From contig NZ_FRAC01000009.1 of NCBI RefSeq assembly GCF_900142215.1, forward strand, positions 342,443-406,442: DNA of 64,000 nt, read 5' to 3'. Under the pieces are notes generated by a model. It did not search any database. It saw nothing but the letters and a program-made list of their open reading frames with translations, and was not told the DNA's origin. This document shows, piece by piece, positions 9,483 to 17,711 of this stretch (position 1 is the stretch's first letter; each line of letters begins with the position of its first letter). This DNA comes from Anaerocolumna jejuensis DSM 15929 (GTDB lineage Bacteria > Bacillota > Clostridia > Lachnospirales > Lachnospiraceae). A program made the translations under genes and the position numbers.

Positions 9483-10127
9483 ATGTTTTATCTATTATTA
9501 AAAATTGCAGAGTCTGTCTTATTTGTAGCCGCATTATCTACTGACGCATTAATCGCCAGTTTAGCATATGGAAGCAATAAAATTAAAATACCCTTTTTAT
9601 CAGTGCAGGTAATTGCTTTTCTGTGTACCGGGATTTTAGGCATTTCCCTTTTGCTTGGTGTTTTTCTTATGCCGTATATCCCCGCTGGATTATTAAAGCT
9701 GATCTCTTTTCTGATTTTATTATTCTTAGGTATAGGCCGGCTGATGGATAATTTAATCAAGATGATCATTAATAAACATTCAACACTAAAAAAGGAATTC
9801 CAATTCCACATGTTCAATCTCAATTTTATCCTAAACATATATGCCAATCCAAAAGAAGCTGATTTGGATCAATCCAAAATACTATCTCCAAAGGAAGCAT
9901 TTACCCTTGGGGTAGCCTTATCCATAGACAGTATGGCTGCAGGAGTAGGTGCAGCGTTAGGAAATATAAATATTGTGGCAGTTATCATATCTTCCCTCAT
10001 ATTAAGCAATATATCAATAAAATCAGGTGAATTAATAGGAAGAAAAATCAGTGATAAGGTGCCAATCCAAATATCCTGGTTAGGAGGTATTTTACTTATT
10101 GCTTTAGCCTTTTTAAGATTATTATAA
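9483..10127 (+). CDS. ytaF: Sporulation membrane protein YtaF (MntP-like)
   Basis: A 214-residue protein with six membrane segments in two halves. Each half has an Asp-containing membrane motif: AALSTDALIASLAYG near residue 20 and VALSIDSMAAGVGAALG near residue 145. This is the pattern of YtaF and of the related MntP manganese exporters; the polar central loop (KEADLDQSKILSPKEAF) favours YtaF. YtaF is found in spore formers, but its biochemical role is not established. AAGGAAT precedes the start. Confidence 0.8.
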   Translation: MFYLLLKIAESVLFVAALSTDALIASLAYGSNKIKIPFLSVQVIAFLCTGILGISLLLGVFLMPYIPAGLLKLISFLILLFLGIGRLMDNLIKMIINKHSTLKKEFQFHMFNLNFILNIYANPKEADLDQSKILSPKEAFTLGVALSIDSMAAGVGAALGNINIVAVIISSLILSNISIKSGELIGRKISDKVPIQISWLGGILLIALAFLRLL

Positions 10128-10151
10128 AATTATTGACTTCGGTTCCACACT

Positions 10152-10274
10152 TGCTCCCATCGCATACCGCAGACTTGTCTGTGGTACTGCCATAAATAAT
10201 GGAGTGTGAAAACGCCTTTCCTTCACACAATGCTCCCATAGCATACCACAGACTTGTCTGTGGTACTGCCATAC
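10152..10274. repeat. Two copies of a dispersed palindromic (REP-like) repeat
   Basis: Copies at 10152-10194 and 10231-10274 share TGCTCCCAT, then GCATACC and a hairpin core CAGACTTGTCTG, ending in TGGTACTGCCATA. Between them is another hairpin, GTGTGAA/TTCACAC. A third copy occurs in inverted orientation at 55141-55178 and a degenerate one near 20008-20075. The pair fills the gap between ytaF and the flavin-reductase-like gene and may act as a convergent terminator. Confidence 0.75.
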
Positions 10275-10280
10275 ATATTC

Positions 10281-10814
10281 TTATTTCCTTACCCAGACAT
10301 GGGTGATTTTCCCAAATACCAATTTGCGATAAACCTTTGCTTCGTTGTATGCCTCGTTTATTAAGTCGATATCTTCCTGCACGTAATAATCATTCGGATT
10401 GGCAGTAGTTATTGCTGTCAATTTACATTCAAGAATTAGTCTGGCTTCTTTAAAGGACATATCTCCGGAAGGGGTTACTACACTTGTCAATTCCGCTTCT
10501 TTCATCTTCTCACTGTCTCTTCCTGATTTACTTCCCAAAAAGAACATTTGCTTCCTATATTCCTTTGGAAAGTAGGAAAGCGTATATGTTTGTTCTTTTT
10601 CAATCAATTCAAGTGTATATCGGTCTGCCCGAAAAAAGCACCAGGTGGTGGGTTTCTTTAAAAGAAGCCCAAAACCACCTCCGCTGCCTACCATGGAATT
10701 ATAATGCTCTTCCTTGCCCGCAGTAACGACATAAAAATCTTTTCCTGCCAGCGTAAATACATTGTCGCTTATCTCTTCCGGGGAAATTTGTTTAAATAGC
10801 TGCTCAAAATTCAT
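10281..10814 (-). CDS. Flavin reductase-like (FMN-binding split barrel) protein
   Basis: A 177-residue protein of the flavin-reductase/split-barrel FMN-binding group. The segments KDFYVVTAGKEEHYNSMVGS and YTLSYFPKEYRKQMFFLGSKSGRD resemble the FMN-binding and NAD(P)H-facing regions of this family. Start ATG 10814-10812 follows GAGAGGAG at ten bases; an upstream ATG at 10844 falls inside the promoter/operator region and lacks a ribosome site. It is driven by a strong promoter flanked by MarR-type operator repeats, so it is the probable regulated target of the MarR gene next door. Likely reduces a flavin or quinone-like compound; the substrate is unknown. Confidence 0.75.
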   Translation of the reverse strand: MNFEQLFKQISPEEISDNVFTLAGKDFYVVTAGKEEHYNSMVGSGGGFGLLLKKPTTWCFFRADRYTLELIEKEQTYTLSYFPKEYRKQMFFLGSKSGRDSEKMKEAELTSVVTPSGDMSFKEARLILECKLTAITTANPNDYYVQEDIDLINEAYNEAKVYRKLVFGKITHVWVRK

Positions 10815-10838
10815 CCTATAAATTCTCCTCTCAAATGT

Positions 10839-10898
10839 CATCATTTTGTTTCCTGGTCAACATAGTTACTATAGCATCATTTTGTTTCCTTGTCAACA
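10839..10898 (-). promoter_or_regulatory. Sigma-A promoter with two MarR-type operator repeats
   Basis: Reading the minus strand: -35 TTGACA (10896-10891), 17-base spacer, -10 TATAGT (10873-10868). Two 24-base direct repeats (10839-10862 and 10875-10898), differing at one base, cover the -35 region and the region just after the start site. A related site, TTTTGTTTCTATTTCAACA, lies in the MarR gene's own promoter. The arrangement fits repression by a DNA-bound MarR dimer. Confidence 0.8.
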
Positions 10899-10911
10899 AA
10901 ATACCATTCGT

Positions 10912-10948
10912 AAAAAGGCAGCCCGCTCTCAATAGAGCCAGACTGCCT
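10912..10948 (-). terminator. Terminator of the MarR gene
   Basis: On the minus strand the stem AGGCAG..GGCTCT/AGAGC..CTGCCT with loop ATTG is followed by TTTTT. It lies 30 bases after the MarR stop and just upstream of the flavin-reductase promoter, so the two genes are separate transcripts. Confidence 0.8.
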
Positions 10949-10978
10949 GTGATTTCATATTCATTTCATTATTAATAT

Positions 10979-11452
10979 TTATTCCGGCTTATTATCCATT
11001 CCCAGCTTCTTAATTTCAGCATCCAGATGTTTACTGTACTTTTCCAGGAAGCAAAGCATATTGTCATATTGCTCCTCGGTTACCTGCTCAAATACAGCTT
11101 CGTCCCGCTCCCTGAACTCTTTGTGCAATTCCTCATGTAACTTATAAATTTCCTGCCCTTGTTCAGTAAGCCGGAAATAGACTTCTTTTTTATTATCCGG
11201 CTTCTGATAGCTTTCAATGATACCCCTTTTTTCAAGCTTCTTCGTCATTTTACTTATAGCTCCTCTCGTCATATAAAGAGCCTCCGCAAGCTTTGTCACA
11301 TTGGAATCTGCATTTTTTTCAATGCATTCGATGTAATGTATTTCTGAAGACTTATAGCCCTTCAGACTTTCTTCCATCTTGAACTTATTAAGCCAAGCCA
11401 TTTTGTTAACCAATTCCCTGAAACCTATTATCACCTGTTCTTCTTTGTTCAT
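10979..11452 (-). CDS. MarR-family transcriptional regulator
   Basis: A 157-residue winged-helix regulator. The HTH region reads SNVTKLAEALYMTRGAISKM near residue 50, followed by the wing KLEKRGIIESYQKPDNKKEV; helices at both ends would form the dimer interface. GGGGGAGG precedes the ATG. Its promoter carries the same operator half as the promoter of the neighbouring flavin-reductase-like gene, so it likely represses itself and that gene, with release by a small aromatic or oxidising ligand (family knowledge and inference). Confidence 0.85.
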   Translation of the reverse strand: MNKEEQVIIGFRELVNKMAWLNKFKMEESLKGYKSSEIHYIECIEKNADSNVTKLAEALYMTRGAISKMTKKLEKRGIIESYQKPDNKKEVYFRLTEQGQEIYKLHEELHKEFRERDEAVFEQVTEEQYDNMLCFLEKYSKHLDAEIKKLGMDNKPE

Positions 11453-11485
11453 GGCCTGCCCTCCCCCTTTTAGTATATGAATAAT

Positions 11486-11518
11486 ATTATAATCAATTTT
11501 TGTTTCTATTTCAACAAT
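11486..11518 (-). promoter_or_regulatory. marR promoter with overlapping operator
   Basis: On the minus strand: -35 TTGAAA (11514-11509), spacer 17, -10 TATAAT (11491-11486). The site TTTTGTTTCTATTTCAACA (11497-11515, plus-strand reading) matches the two repeats before the flavin-reductase gene and overlaps the -35, which points to autoregulation. Confidence 0.75.
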
Positions 11519-11536
11519 ATAAAAATAGAACAGCTA

Positions 11537-12196
11537 TTATAATATCAAACTCTTTATCTTTTCATGACATTCCAGAAACGAATCAACGGAGATATCTGCC
11601 TTACTGATATCTTGCTTAATGCCTGAACCGCAATATGCTGCAACAAAAGCACCTGCGCTCTTCGCTGCTTGTATTCCCACCGGAGAATCTTCAAATACAA
11701 TACATTCTTCCGGTCTGGCACCAAGTAAATTCATGGCCTTTAAATACCCCTGTGGGTCCGGTTTGCTTTTTGTGCACATGTCACCACAAATAATCACATC
11801 AAATAGAGACATCATATTCATACGATTTAATGCAATAATGATAAGCCGTGTTGAAGTTGATGTTACAATGCCGGTTTTGATTCCTTTACACCGATACTCC
11901 TTAATAAAAGAAACCAATCCCGGCATAGGCTCCATACAACTATTTTCGTAGGTATTGCCTATCTGTCTGCGTTTATTTGTGAATTCCTCCAATGTGACTT
12001 TTTTTAATGATTTTGATAACAAGCCGGCTATCAGAGACGGATCATTTTTACCAATTAATTTACTGCGTTCTTCATCCGTTAGTGTAATATCAAAGCAAGC
12101 AAGTGCCTGTCTAAGATATTTTGCATTGCTTTCTTCTGTATTTGCAATAACTCCGTCAAAATCAAAAAGAATATATTTTTTATCCATTTCTTTCAT
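11537..12196 (-). CDS. HAD-family phosphatase/phosphomutase (beta-PGM-like)
   Basis: A 219-residue HAD hydrolase with cap domain. Motif I is FDFDGVIANTEE near residue 11 (nucleophile and acid Asp), motif II is TGIVTSTST, motif III Lys lies in CTKSKPDP, and motif IV is IVFEDSPVGIQAA. This set is typical of beta-phosphoglucomutase-like or sugar-phosphate phosphatases. Its ATG overlaps the stop of the cupin-like gene as ATGA; a second ATG three codons in is also possible. As the last gene of the fra operon it may clear a phosphorylated sugar or Amadori intermediate (inference). Confidence 0.85.
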   Translation of the reverse strand: MKEMDKKYILFDFDGVIANTEESNAKYLRQALACFDITLTDEERSKLIGKNDPSLIAGLLSKSLKKVTLEEFTNKRRQIGNTYENSCMEPMPGLVSFIKEYRCKGIKTGIVTSTSTRLIIIALNRMNMMSLFDVIICGDMCTKSKPDPQGYLKAMNLLGARPEECIVFEDSPVGIQAAKSAGAFVAAYCGSGIKQDISKADISVDSFLECHEKIKSLIL

Positions 12197-12606
12197 TCTG
12201 AAAATAGCCTACGTGCATTTACCTGAATATATTCAATTTCTTCCTTTGAAAGCTCACAGAAGTCACTGTTTTCCATTGAGCAATTGGAATCCTGAACATA
12301 CATCATCTTGGTGTCTTTCTGTGTTATTGAGTAAAACCAACATTCGGCAGGTACATTATAAACCTTTCCCTTTTCCATTAACGTTAATTCTATTTTAAAT
12401 TTGTTATTTTCACGCTCAGCAGTTATCAAGATTGCTTTACCGGCAGCAAGAATAAATTGCTCATCTGTTGAATGATGAACCTCTAAATGGACAATGCCTT
12501 CAATATCATTGTCCGGCTTCCAATTTTTAATACTTACCAGCCATTTTTCATTTTTGTAAACGCACAGAATTCCTTCGTTATTATTTTCATATATATCCGG
12601 TTTCAT
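12193..12606 (-). CDS. Small cupin-like protein in the fra operon, unknown
   Basis: A 137-residue protein. The pattern HLEVHHSTDEQFILAAGKAI near residues 43-62 followed by KGKVYNVPAECWFY resembles the two cupin motifs of sugar-binding or sugar-isomerising small barrels, but the metal ligands are incomplete compared with classic cupins. GGAGGAAA precedes the ATG. It sits 26 bases after the kinase gene and overlaps the HAD gene by four bases, so it belongs to the operon. It might bind or epimerise a sugar-amino acid substrate; this is a guess. Confidence 0.55.
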   Translation of the reverse strand: MKPDIYENNNEGILCVYKNEKWLVSIKNWKPDNDIEGIVHLEVHHSTDEQFILAAGKAILITAERENNKFKIELTLMEKGKVYNVPAECWFYSITQKDTKMMYVQDSNCSMENSDFCELSKEEIEYIQVNARRLFSE

Positions 12607-12632
12607 GATAATTTCCTCCGCTTATTTTCTAA

Positions 12633-13520
12633 TTATACTTCTGTTTTTCCTGCTATCCTTGTACCATATCCAAATGCACCTTCCATCGTGCAGACCTTTG
12701 CAGAAAATTCTGCTCCTCTGTTCATTGCAGCTTTCAGGCGTCCTAACATTTCTTCATCAGTACCTTCCAGAAGCGCTCCTGTTTCTGAGTATTCCAGAAG
12801 CGAACACAGAAAAGCAGTAAAGTAGGAATCTCCTGCTCCCATGGTATCAATGACATCCTCTGCATGAACTGCCAGGGCATAAAGAAATTCATTTTTGCAG
12901 AGAACGTAAGACCCGTCTTCTCCGATTGTACCAAGCACAATGGGAACTCCATAGGCTTGTACCTTTTTCATTTCAGTCTTTCGTTTTTCAGGTGTCAGAT
13001 GTGCACAGGACAGAATAGCCACCGTAATATACGGACACACTTTCTCTAGGTATTCATCTGTCCATCTGTTTGAAAAATCATAAGCAATGGGCACGCCTGT
13101 TTCCTTCAATTCCGGAAGGTTTTCTTCAATGTAGCTGTTTAAATTCGTATAAATGAGATGAAATTTTTTGATATATTCAAAGTCCTCCTGTGTAAAAACA
13201 AAAGGGTGCGCTTTCGCTATCCCACCTTTATTGGAGCCTAGAAATACACGGTCATTGTTTTTCAGCGTAACCAGAGCAAATCCATTTTCTCCTTCAAAAT
13301 GACGGCAATGACTATCGTCAACTCCTATCTCTGCCAGGACCTTCCGTACATAGTTTGCAACCTCGTCACTTCCATACTTTCCAAGGTATGCGGTATCCAT
13401 GCCATTCATTTTCCCGTAAACACAGGTATTTACACACTGTCCGCCAGGATACATTATTCCACGGGAAAGATACTTGTCACATACATTATCTCCTATGGAA
13501 ATAATTCTGCCATTCTTCAT
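12633..13520 (-). CDS. fraD: PfkB-family kinase, fructose-asparagine/fructoselysine 6-kinase type
   Basis: A 295-residue ribokinase-family kinase. It shows the N-terminal GDNVCDKYLSRGIMYPGGQCVN substrate region in part and the C-terminal DTMGAGDSYFTAF anion-hole and catalytic-base motif. ATG 13520-13518 follows AAGAGGAG at eight bases; the longer frame to 13547 has no ribosome site. FrlD/FraD kinases phosphorylate the sugar 6-OH of an Amadori compound, giving the substrate of the deglycase encoded 29 bases upstream. The assignment to fructose-asparagine rests on the neighbouring FraB-like genes and Dcu-type transporter. Confidence 0.75.
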   Translation of the reverse strand: MKNGRIISIGDNVCDKYLSRGIMYPGGQCVNTCVYGKMNGMDTAYLGKYGSDEVANYVRKVLAEIGVDDSHCRHFEGENGFALVTLKNNDRVFLGSNKGGIAKAHPFVFTQEDFEYIKKFHLIYTNLNSYIEENLPELKETGVPIAYDFSNRWTDEYLEKVCPYITVAILSCAHLTPEKRKTEMKKVQAYGVPIVLGTIGEDGSYVLCKNEFLYALAVHAEDVIDTMGAGDSYFTAFLCSLLEYSETGALLEGTDEEMLGRLKAAMNRGAEFSAKVCTMEGAFGYGTRIAGKTEV

Positions 13521-13549
13521 TTCTTCACTCCTCTTATTCGATGTCAAAA

Positions 13550-14539
13550 TTAATACTCAACCTTCCACATATAACGGCGGGTAGTCAGCGGATGCTCACG
13601 CTCTGCGGCCAACGCCTGATTATATACCGGATATACATTATTGAATAACGAGTGGTTAAAGTAATCAACTACGGAAGGATCAATGGTGGAAAGTCCAAGC
13701 TCCCTGGCATCCAGAATTTCAATGCGCTTTGCATAGGTAGTTAAAAACTTCAGCGCCCTCTCATCCAATGCACGGGTTGAGCCTTCTGAAATCTGAATTA
13801 CAAAGGGAATATTGGCATCTGTTATCTCGAAGGGACCGTGAAAATATTCGCCGCTGTGAATGCTGTTTGAATTGATCCACTGCATTTCCATGAAGATACA
13901 GATGCTTTCCATATATGCCGCGCCATATCCTGCACCGCTGGCCATTGTATAGATCACCTTGTCGTCTTTATGGCTTTCTGCAAATACAAGGGCACGTTTC
14001 TTCACATGCTCGCATGCATTTTTTACGATACGGTCAATCATGCCAACACCCTGCAGGAATTTCTCGTAGTTCTCATAGCCTTCCGTCTGCTTCAGCAGTT
14101 CAACTGCTACAAGCAGTCCACAGATGGTTTTTTCTCCCGCCGTATCCTTTTCATCACCAAAAGAATAACGCACAATATAATCACCATACTGAATGATTTC
14201 CGATTCCTGTAACCAGGTCAGAAGGATAACGGCTGCCCCTGCTTCCTTACCAAGCGCTGCCGCACGTATTGTTTCCGGTGTATTGCCCTTATGGCATGCA
14301 AGACATATGATAGAATTCTCTCCAAAATCCTTTGGCGTGCTGTGAACAAATTCATTGCTGTTTATCCATGCGGACTTGATGCCTGCGCACTCTCTTTCCA
14401 TAAAAGTCTTTGCAGGATAGAGAGCTCCTAAAGAACCTCCGCATCCGACGAAATAAAGTGATTTCACTCCGCCTTTGTCTTTCTTCTGTTCCAAAATCTC
14501 CTCGATAATGTTCTTAATGTCTGTACTTTTATATTCCAT
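13550..14539 (-). CDS. fraB: SIS-domain 6-phospho-Amadori deglycase, copy 1 (FraB-like)
   Basis: A 329-residue double-SIS protein of the FrlB/FraB group, which splits 6-phosphofructose-aspartate (or -lysine) into glucose 6-phosphate and the amino acid. Phosphosugar-binding motifs GCGGSLGALYPAK (near 33) and CHKGNTPETI (near 82) are present. The catalytic Glu lies in HSGEYFHGPFE and the His in DYFNHSLFNNVYP. The C-terminus LTTRRYMWKVEY closely resembles Salmonella FraB as I recall it. It lies between the transporter gene and the kinase gene. It differs from the second copy at 13 of 329 residues. Confidence 0.85.
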   Translation of the reverse strand: MEYKSTDIKNIIEEILEQKKDKGGVKSLYFVGCGGSLGALYPAKTFMERECAGIKSAWINSNEFVHSTPKDFGENSIICLACHKGNTPETIRAAALGKEAGAAVILLTWLQESEIIQYGDYIVRYSFGDEKDTAGEKTICGLLVAVELLKQTEGYENYEKFLQGVGMIDRIVKNACEHVKKRALVFAESHKDDKVIYTMASGAGYGAAYMESICIFMEMQWINSNSIHSGEYFHGPFEITDANIPFVIQISEGSTRALDERALKFLTTYAKRIEILDARELGLSTIDPSVVDYFNHSLFNNVYPVYNQALAAEREHPLTTRRYMWKVEY

Positions 14540-14718
14540 TTTTCATTCTCCTCTATCCAATATAAAGTTAACCAGCTTTAATTTTTAGATTAATTTATTT
14601 TAAAGAATTTCTAACCTCCTTTTTGTAGAAAACAGGACCGCAGCCGAAGCCAATGCAAAAAATCACCCCAAGACATCAGCTGCGCTCCAATCAAAAGCAG
14701 GCTAATTGACGGCCGTTA

Positions 14719-16038
14719 TCAAAATACAATTGCTCCAAGACCAATGGCAACCAATACGGAAACCACTGTACAAACCAGACCAGGAACCATATAGCTGTGA
14801 TTTAAAACGAATTTTCCAATCTTTGTTGTACCCGCAGAGTCAAATGCAAGAGCAGCAACACACTGACCTGATGCAGGAATGAAATAGTTTGAAGAACAAG
14901 CAATCCACCCGGCTACAATAATATTGGCAGGAAGGCCTAAAGCAATGCCAATCGGAACCATAATCATTGTTGTGGAGGACTGGCTGGTCGTTATAGCACC
15001 AACAATAAATACGGCAATTATGTAGATCCAGGGATACCTGTTTGTCAAAGCAGACATGTTATCCGTGATAAAGGAAGCCTGATCTCCAATAAACGTATTT
15101 ACTAACCAGCAAAGCCCAAATGCTAAAACAACTGCAAACATACCAGTACGGAAAACCGGTTGATCCAAAATCTTATCACTATCAAGCTTACTGGCAATAA
15201 CCATAATAGCTGCGGCTACAAGCATAAAAATTTCGATTACCGAAGTCATCGGCAAAACGGAATCATCCGCAAATTTAGGAAGAAATGAATGAAAGGCACC
15301 CAATAAAACAATCACTACCATTGCTCCTAAGAAAATAGCAACTGAAATCTTTGCATTTTTTGTGGCAGGCTTTTCTTCAACTTTTTTCTTTGAAAAATCC
15401 TCAATAAGTCCGGAAGCAACACGTGCCTGAAACTCGGGATCATCCGCTAACTCTTTGCCCTTTTTAAGAACAGAAAATGCTGCGGCAATTGTACCTATCA
15501 AGGTTGCAGGGACACATACGAGCAGCAAAGTGAAAAGGTTTACCGACGTATACGATGAATCAGCCATAAAAGCAAGAATTGCAACTGTTGCGGCTGCTAT
15601 CGGGCATGCCGTGATTGCTTGCTGTGAAGAAACGATTGCGACAGATATTGGACGTTCCGGACGAACACCGGTCTCTAATGAGATCTCATTGATAACCGGC
15701 AGCAAGCTGTACACAATATGGCCGGTACCACACATAAATGTGAATAAATAAGCAACAACAGGAGCTAAAACCGTAATCATTTGCGGATTCTTGCGAAGAA
15801 TTTTCTCCGCCATCTTGACCATAAATTCCAGGCCTCCGCAAGCCTGCATTGTTGATGCCGCACAGATTACAGCAATCATAATTAAGATAACTGTAATTGG
15901 CGGATCTGAAGGCTTTACATGTAAAACAAAAGTCATAATCAACATGCCTACACCACCGGCCATAGCCAGGAAGGTCCCACCCTTGCGAACTCCCCAGAAA
16001 ATTATCGCCAGGACAATAATCAATTCTATCCAGAACAT
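14719..16038 (-). CDS. fraA: Dcu-family (DcuA/DcuB-like) transporter, probable FraA
   Basis: A 439-residue membrane protein with about 11-12 segments. The N-terminus WGVRKGGTFLAMAGGVG, the central CGTGHIVYSLLPVI and the C-terminal DSAGTTKIGKFVLNHSYMVPG match anaerobic C4-dicarboxylate carriers such as DcuB. In the Salmonella fra locus the uptake protein is, to my recollection, also of Dcu type, so fructose-asparagine or fructose-aspartate is the likely cargo here; aspartate/succinate exchange is the alternative. AGGAGG lies seven bases before the ATG. Confidence 0.8.
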   Translation of the reverse strand: MFWIELIIVLAIIFWGVRKGGTFLAMAGGVGMLIMTFVLHVKPSDPPITVILIMIAVICAASTMQACGGLEFMVKMAEKILRKNPQMITVLAPVVAYLFTFMCGTGHIVYSLLPVINEISLETGVRPERPISVAIVSSQQAITACPIAAATVAILAFMADSSYTSVNLFTLLLVCVPATLIGTIAAAFSVLKKGKELADDPEFQARVASGLIEDFSKKKVEEKPATKNAKISVAIFLGAMVVIVLLGAFHSFLPKFADDSVLPMTSVIEIFMLVAAAIMVIASKLDSDKILDQPVFRTGMFAVVLAFGLCWLVNTFIGDQASFITDNMSALTNRYPWIYIIAVFIVGAITTSQSSTTMIMVPIGIALGLPANIIVAGWIACSSNYFIPASGQCVAALAFDSAGTTKIGKFVLNHSYMVPGLVCTVVSVLVAIGLGAIVF

Positions 16039-16227
16039 AAATTAACCTCCTCAAATGAGTTAAATTTAATTTTTTTGCAAATCCATGTATGAAATACTGA
16101 TTTATTTAATTTTCAGTATACTTATATGGTTCTTAAAGATGGTGCGCACATCTCTAACCGTAACAATACAAGAGCAATCATTTTTTAATATTTCACTATT
16201 TGTATCTATTTGTATTGCTTTGTATTT

Positions 16228-16349
16228 AATACAATAATACATTCTCACTTTAATTATGTCAAGAGGTATTAATCATTTTATCCTAATGTGTAAGTTCTTT
16301 TTGCCGTTTTTTATATACTTTTCATAGTAGCAATACATTTTAATACATT
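16228..16349. promoter_or_regulatory. Putative FraR operators upstream of fraA
   Basis: Two sites, AATACAATAATACATT (16228-16243) and AATACATTTTAATACATT (16332-16349), match AATACATTATAATACAT found between fraB2 and fraR. They lie 190-310 bases before the transporter start in the 517-base gap 16039-16555, which otherwise holds only a terminator. Shared motifs imply one regulator for both transcription units. Confidence 0.6.
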
Positions 16350-16491
16350 CCTGGTGATTCCTGCAGGACAATTTTCTATTATTCTTTTGCCCTCTGCCTT
16401 GAACAGGTAAAGACAGTTCACCTATACTTTTTTATAAAAAGGCTATAAATATTCAACCTTAATACCTCAGGTAATTCGTTTCGGCACAGCA

Positions 16492-16520
16492 CAAAAAGCG
16501 GTGTCTTTTTGGACACCGCT
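16492..16520 (-). terminator. Terminator after the second fraB copy
   Basis: On the minus strand a perfect 9-bp stem AGCGGTGTC/GACACCGCT with a short A-rich loop runs into TTTTT. It lies about 35 bases after the stop of the upstream fraB copy, so that copy is transcribed apart from the fraA-fraB-fraD operon. Confidence 0.9.
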
Positions 16521-16555
16521 CGAGAAGATAGTCAGGAATCTCTTTTTATATGATA

Positions 16556-17545
16556 TTAGTATTCAACTTTCCACATATAACGGCGGGTAGTCAGCGGATG
16601 CTCGCGCACTGCGGCCAATGCCTGATTATATACCGGGTATATATTATTGAATAACGAATGGTTAAAGTAATCAACTACGGAAGAATCAATGGTGGAAAGC
16701 CCAAGCTCCTTGGCATCCAGAATTTCGATGCGCTTCGCATATGTGGTCAGGAACTTCAATGCCCTCTCATCCAATTCACGGGTTGAGCCTTCTGAAATCT
16801 GAATTACAAAGGGAATATTGGCATCTGTTATCTCGAAGGGACCGTGAAAATATTCGCCACTGTGAATGCTGTTTGAATTGATCCACTGCATCTCCATAAA
16901 AATACAGATGCTTTCCATATATGCCGCACCGTATCCCGCACCGCTGGCCATTGTATAGATTACATTGTCGTCTTTATGATTTTCTGCAAATTCCAGGGCA
17001 TGTTTCTTCACATGCTCGCAAGCATTTTTTACGATACGGTCAATCATACCAACACCCTGCAGGAATTTATCGTAATTTTCATAGCCTTCCGTCTGCTTCA
17101 GCAGTTCAACTGCAACAAGCAGTCCACAGATGGTTTTTTCTCCCGCCGTATCCTTTTCATCACCAAAAGAATAGCGTACAATGTAATCACCATACTGGAT
17201 GATTTCCGATTCCTGTAACCAGGTCAGTATGATAACGGCTGCTCCTGCTTTCTTACCAAGCGCTGCCGCACGTATTGTTTCCGGTGTATTTCCTTTATGA
17301 CAGGCAAGGCAGATGATAGAATTCTCTCCAAAATCCTTTGGCGTGCTGTGAACAAATTCATTGCTGTTTATCCATGCGGACTTGATACCTGCACACTCTC
17401 TTTCCATAAAAGTCTTTGCAGGGTAGAGAGCTCCTAAAGAGCCTCCGCATCCGACGAAATAAAGCGATTTCACTCCGCCTTTGTCCTTCTTCTGTTCCAA
17501 AATCTCTTCCATAATATTTTTAATGTCTGTACTTTTATATTCCAT
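16556..17545 (-). CDS. fraB: SIS-domain 6-phospho-Amadori deglycase, copy 2 (FraB-like)
   Basis: A 329-residue paralogue of the copy at 13550-14539 with about 96% identity; the SIS motifs, the HSGEYFHGPFE glutamate and the NHSLFNN histidine are all kept. Most changes are conservative or surface-type (for example E to K, R to H, V to E). It is monocistronic, with its own GGAGAATG ribosome site, its own terminator and an operator-bearing promoter shared divergently with the GntR gene. Both copies look functional, so dosage or a small change in substrate preference is possible. Confidence 0.85.
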   Translation of the reverse strand: MEYKSTDIKNIMEEILEQKKDKGGVKSLYFVGCGGSLGALYPAKTFMERECAGIKSAWINSNEFVHSTPKDFGENSIICLACHKGNTPETIRAAALGKKAGAAVIILTWLQESEIIQYGDYIVRYSFGDEKDTAGEKTICGLLVAVELLKQTEGYENYDKFLQGVGMIDRIVKNACEHVKKHALEFAENHKDDNVIYTMASGAGYGAAYMESICIFMEMQWINSNSIHSGEYFHGPFEITDANIPFVIQISEGSTRELDERALKFLTTYAKRIEILDAKELGLSTIDSSVVDYFNHSLFNNIYPVYNQALAAVREHPLTTRRYMWKVEY

Positions 17546-17593
17546 TTTTCATTCTCCTTTAATTTATGTATCTTATTGTTCTGTGTATATGAT

Positions 17594-17663
17594 AATACAT
17601 TATAATACATATTGTCAATATCTAATTTTGATATATACAATATTTCTCAAATGTATTATAATA
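17594..17663. promoter_or_regulatory. Putative FraR operators in the divergent fraB2-fraR gap
   Basis: AATACATTATAATACAT (17594-17610) and the inverted ATGTATTATAATA (17651-17663) flank the centre of the 166-base divergent gap. Both match the sites before fraA. GntR/UTRA regulators bind short palindromes of this sort, so control of both directions is expected. Confidence 0.65.
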
Positions 17664-17711
17664 AATGATAAATACCTCATATAAATATTAGTAAGAGGAA
17701 GGAATGTTCAT

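Noticed and set aside
16039..16555. Possible riboswitch in the 517-base gap before the transporter gene
   Set aside because: The gap is explained by operator matches and a terminator of the upstream gene; no hairpin lies close to the transporter ATG.
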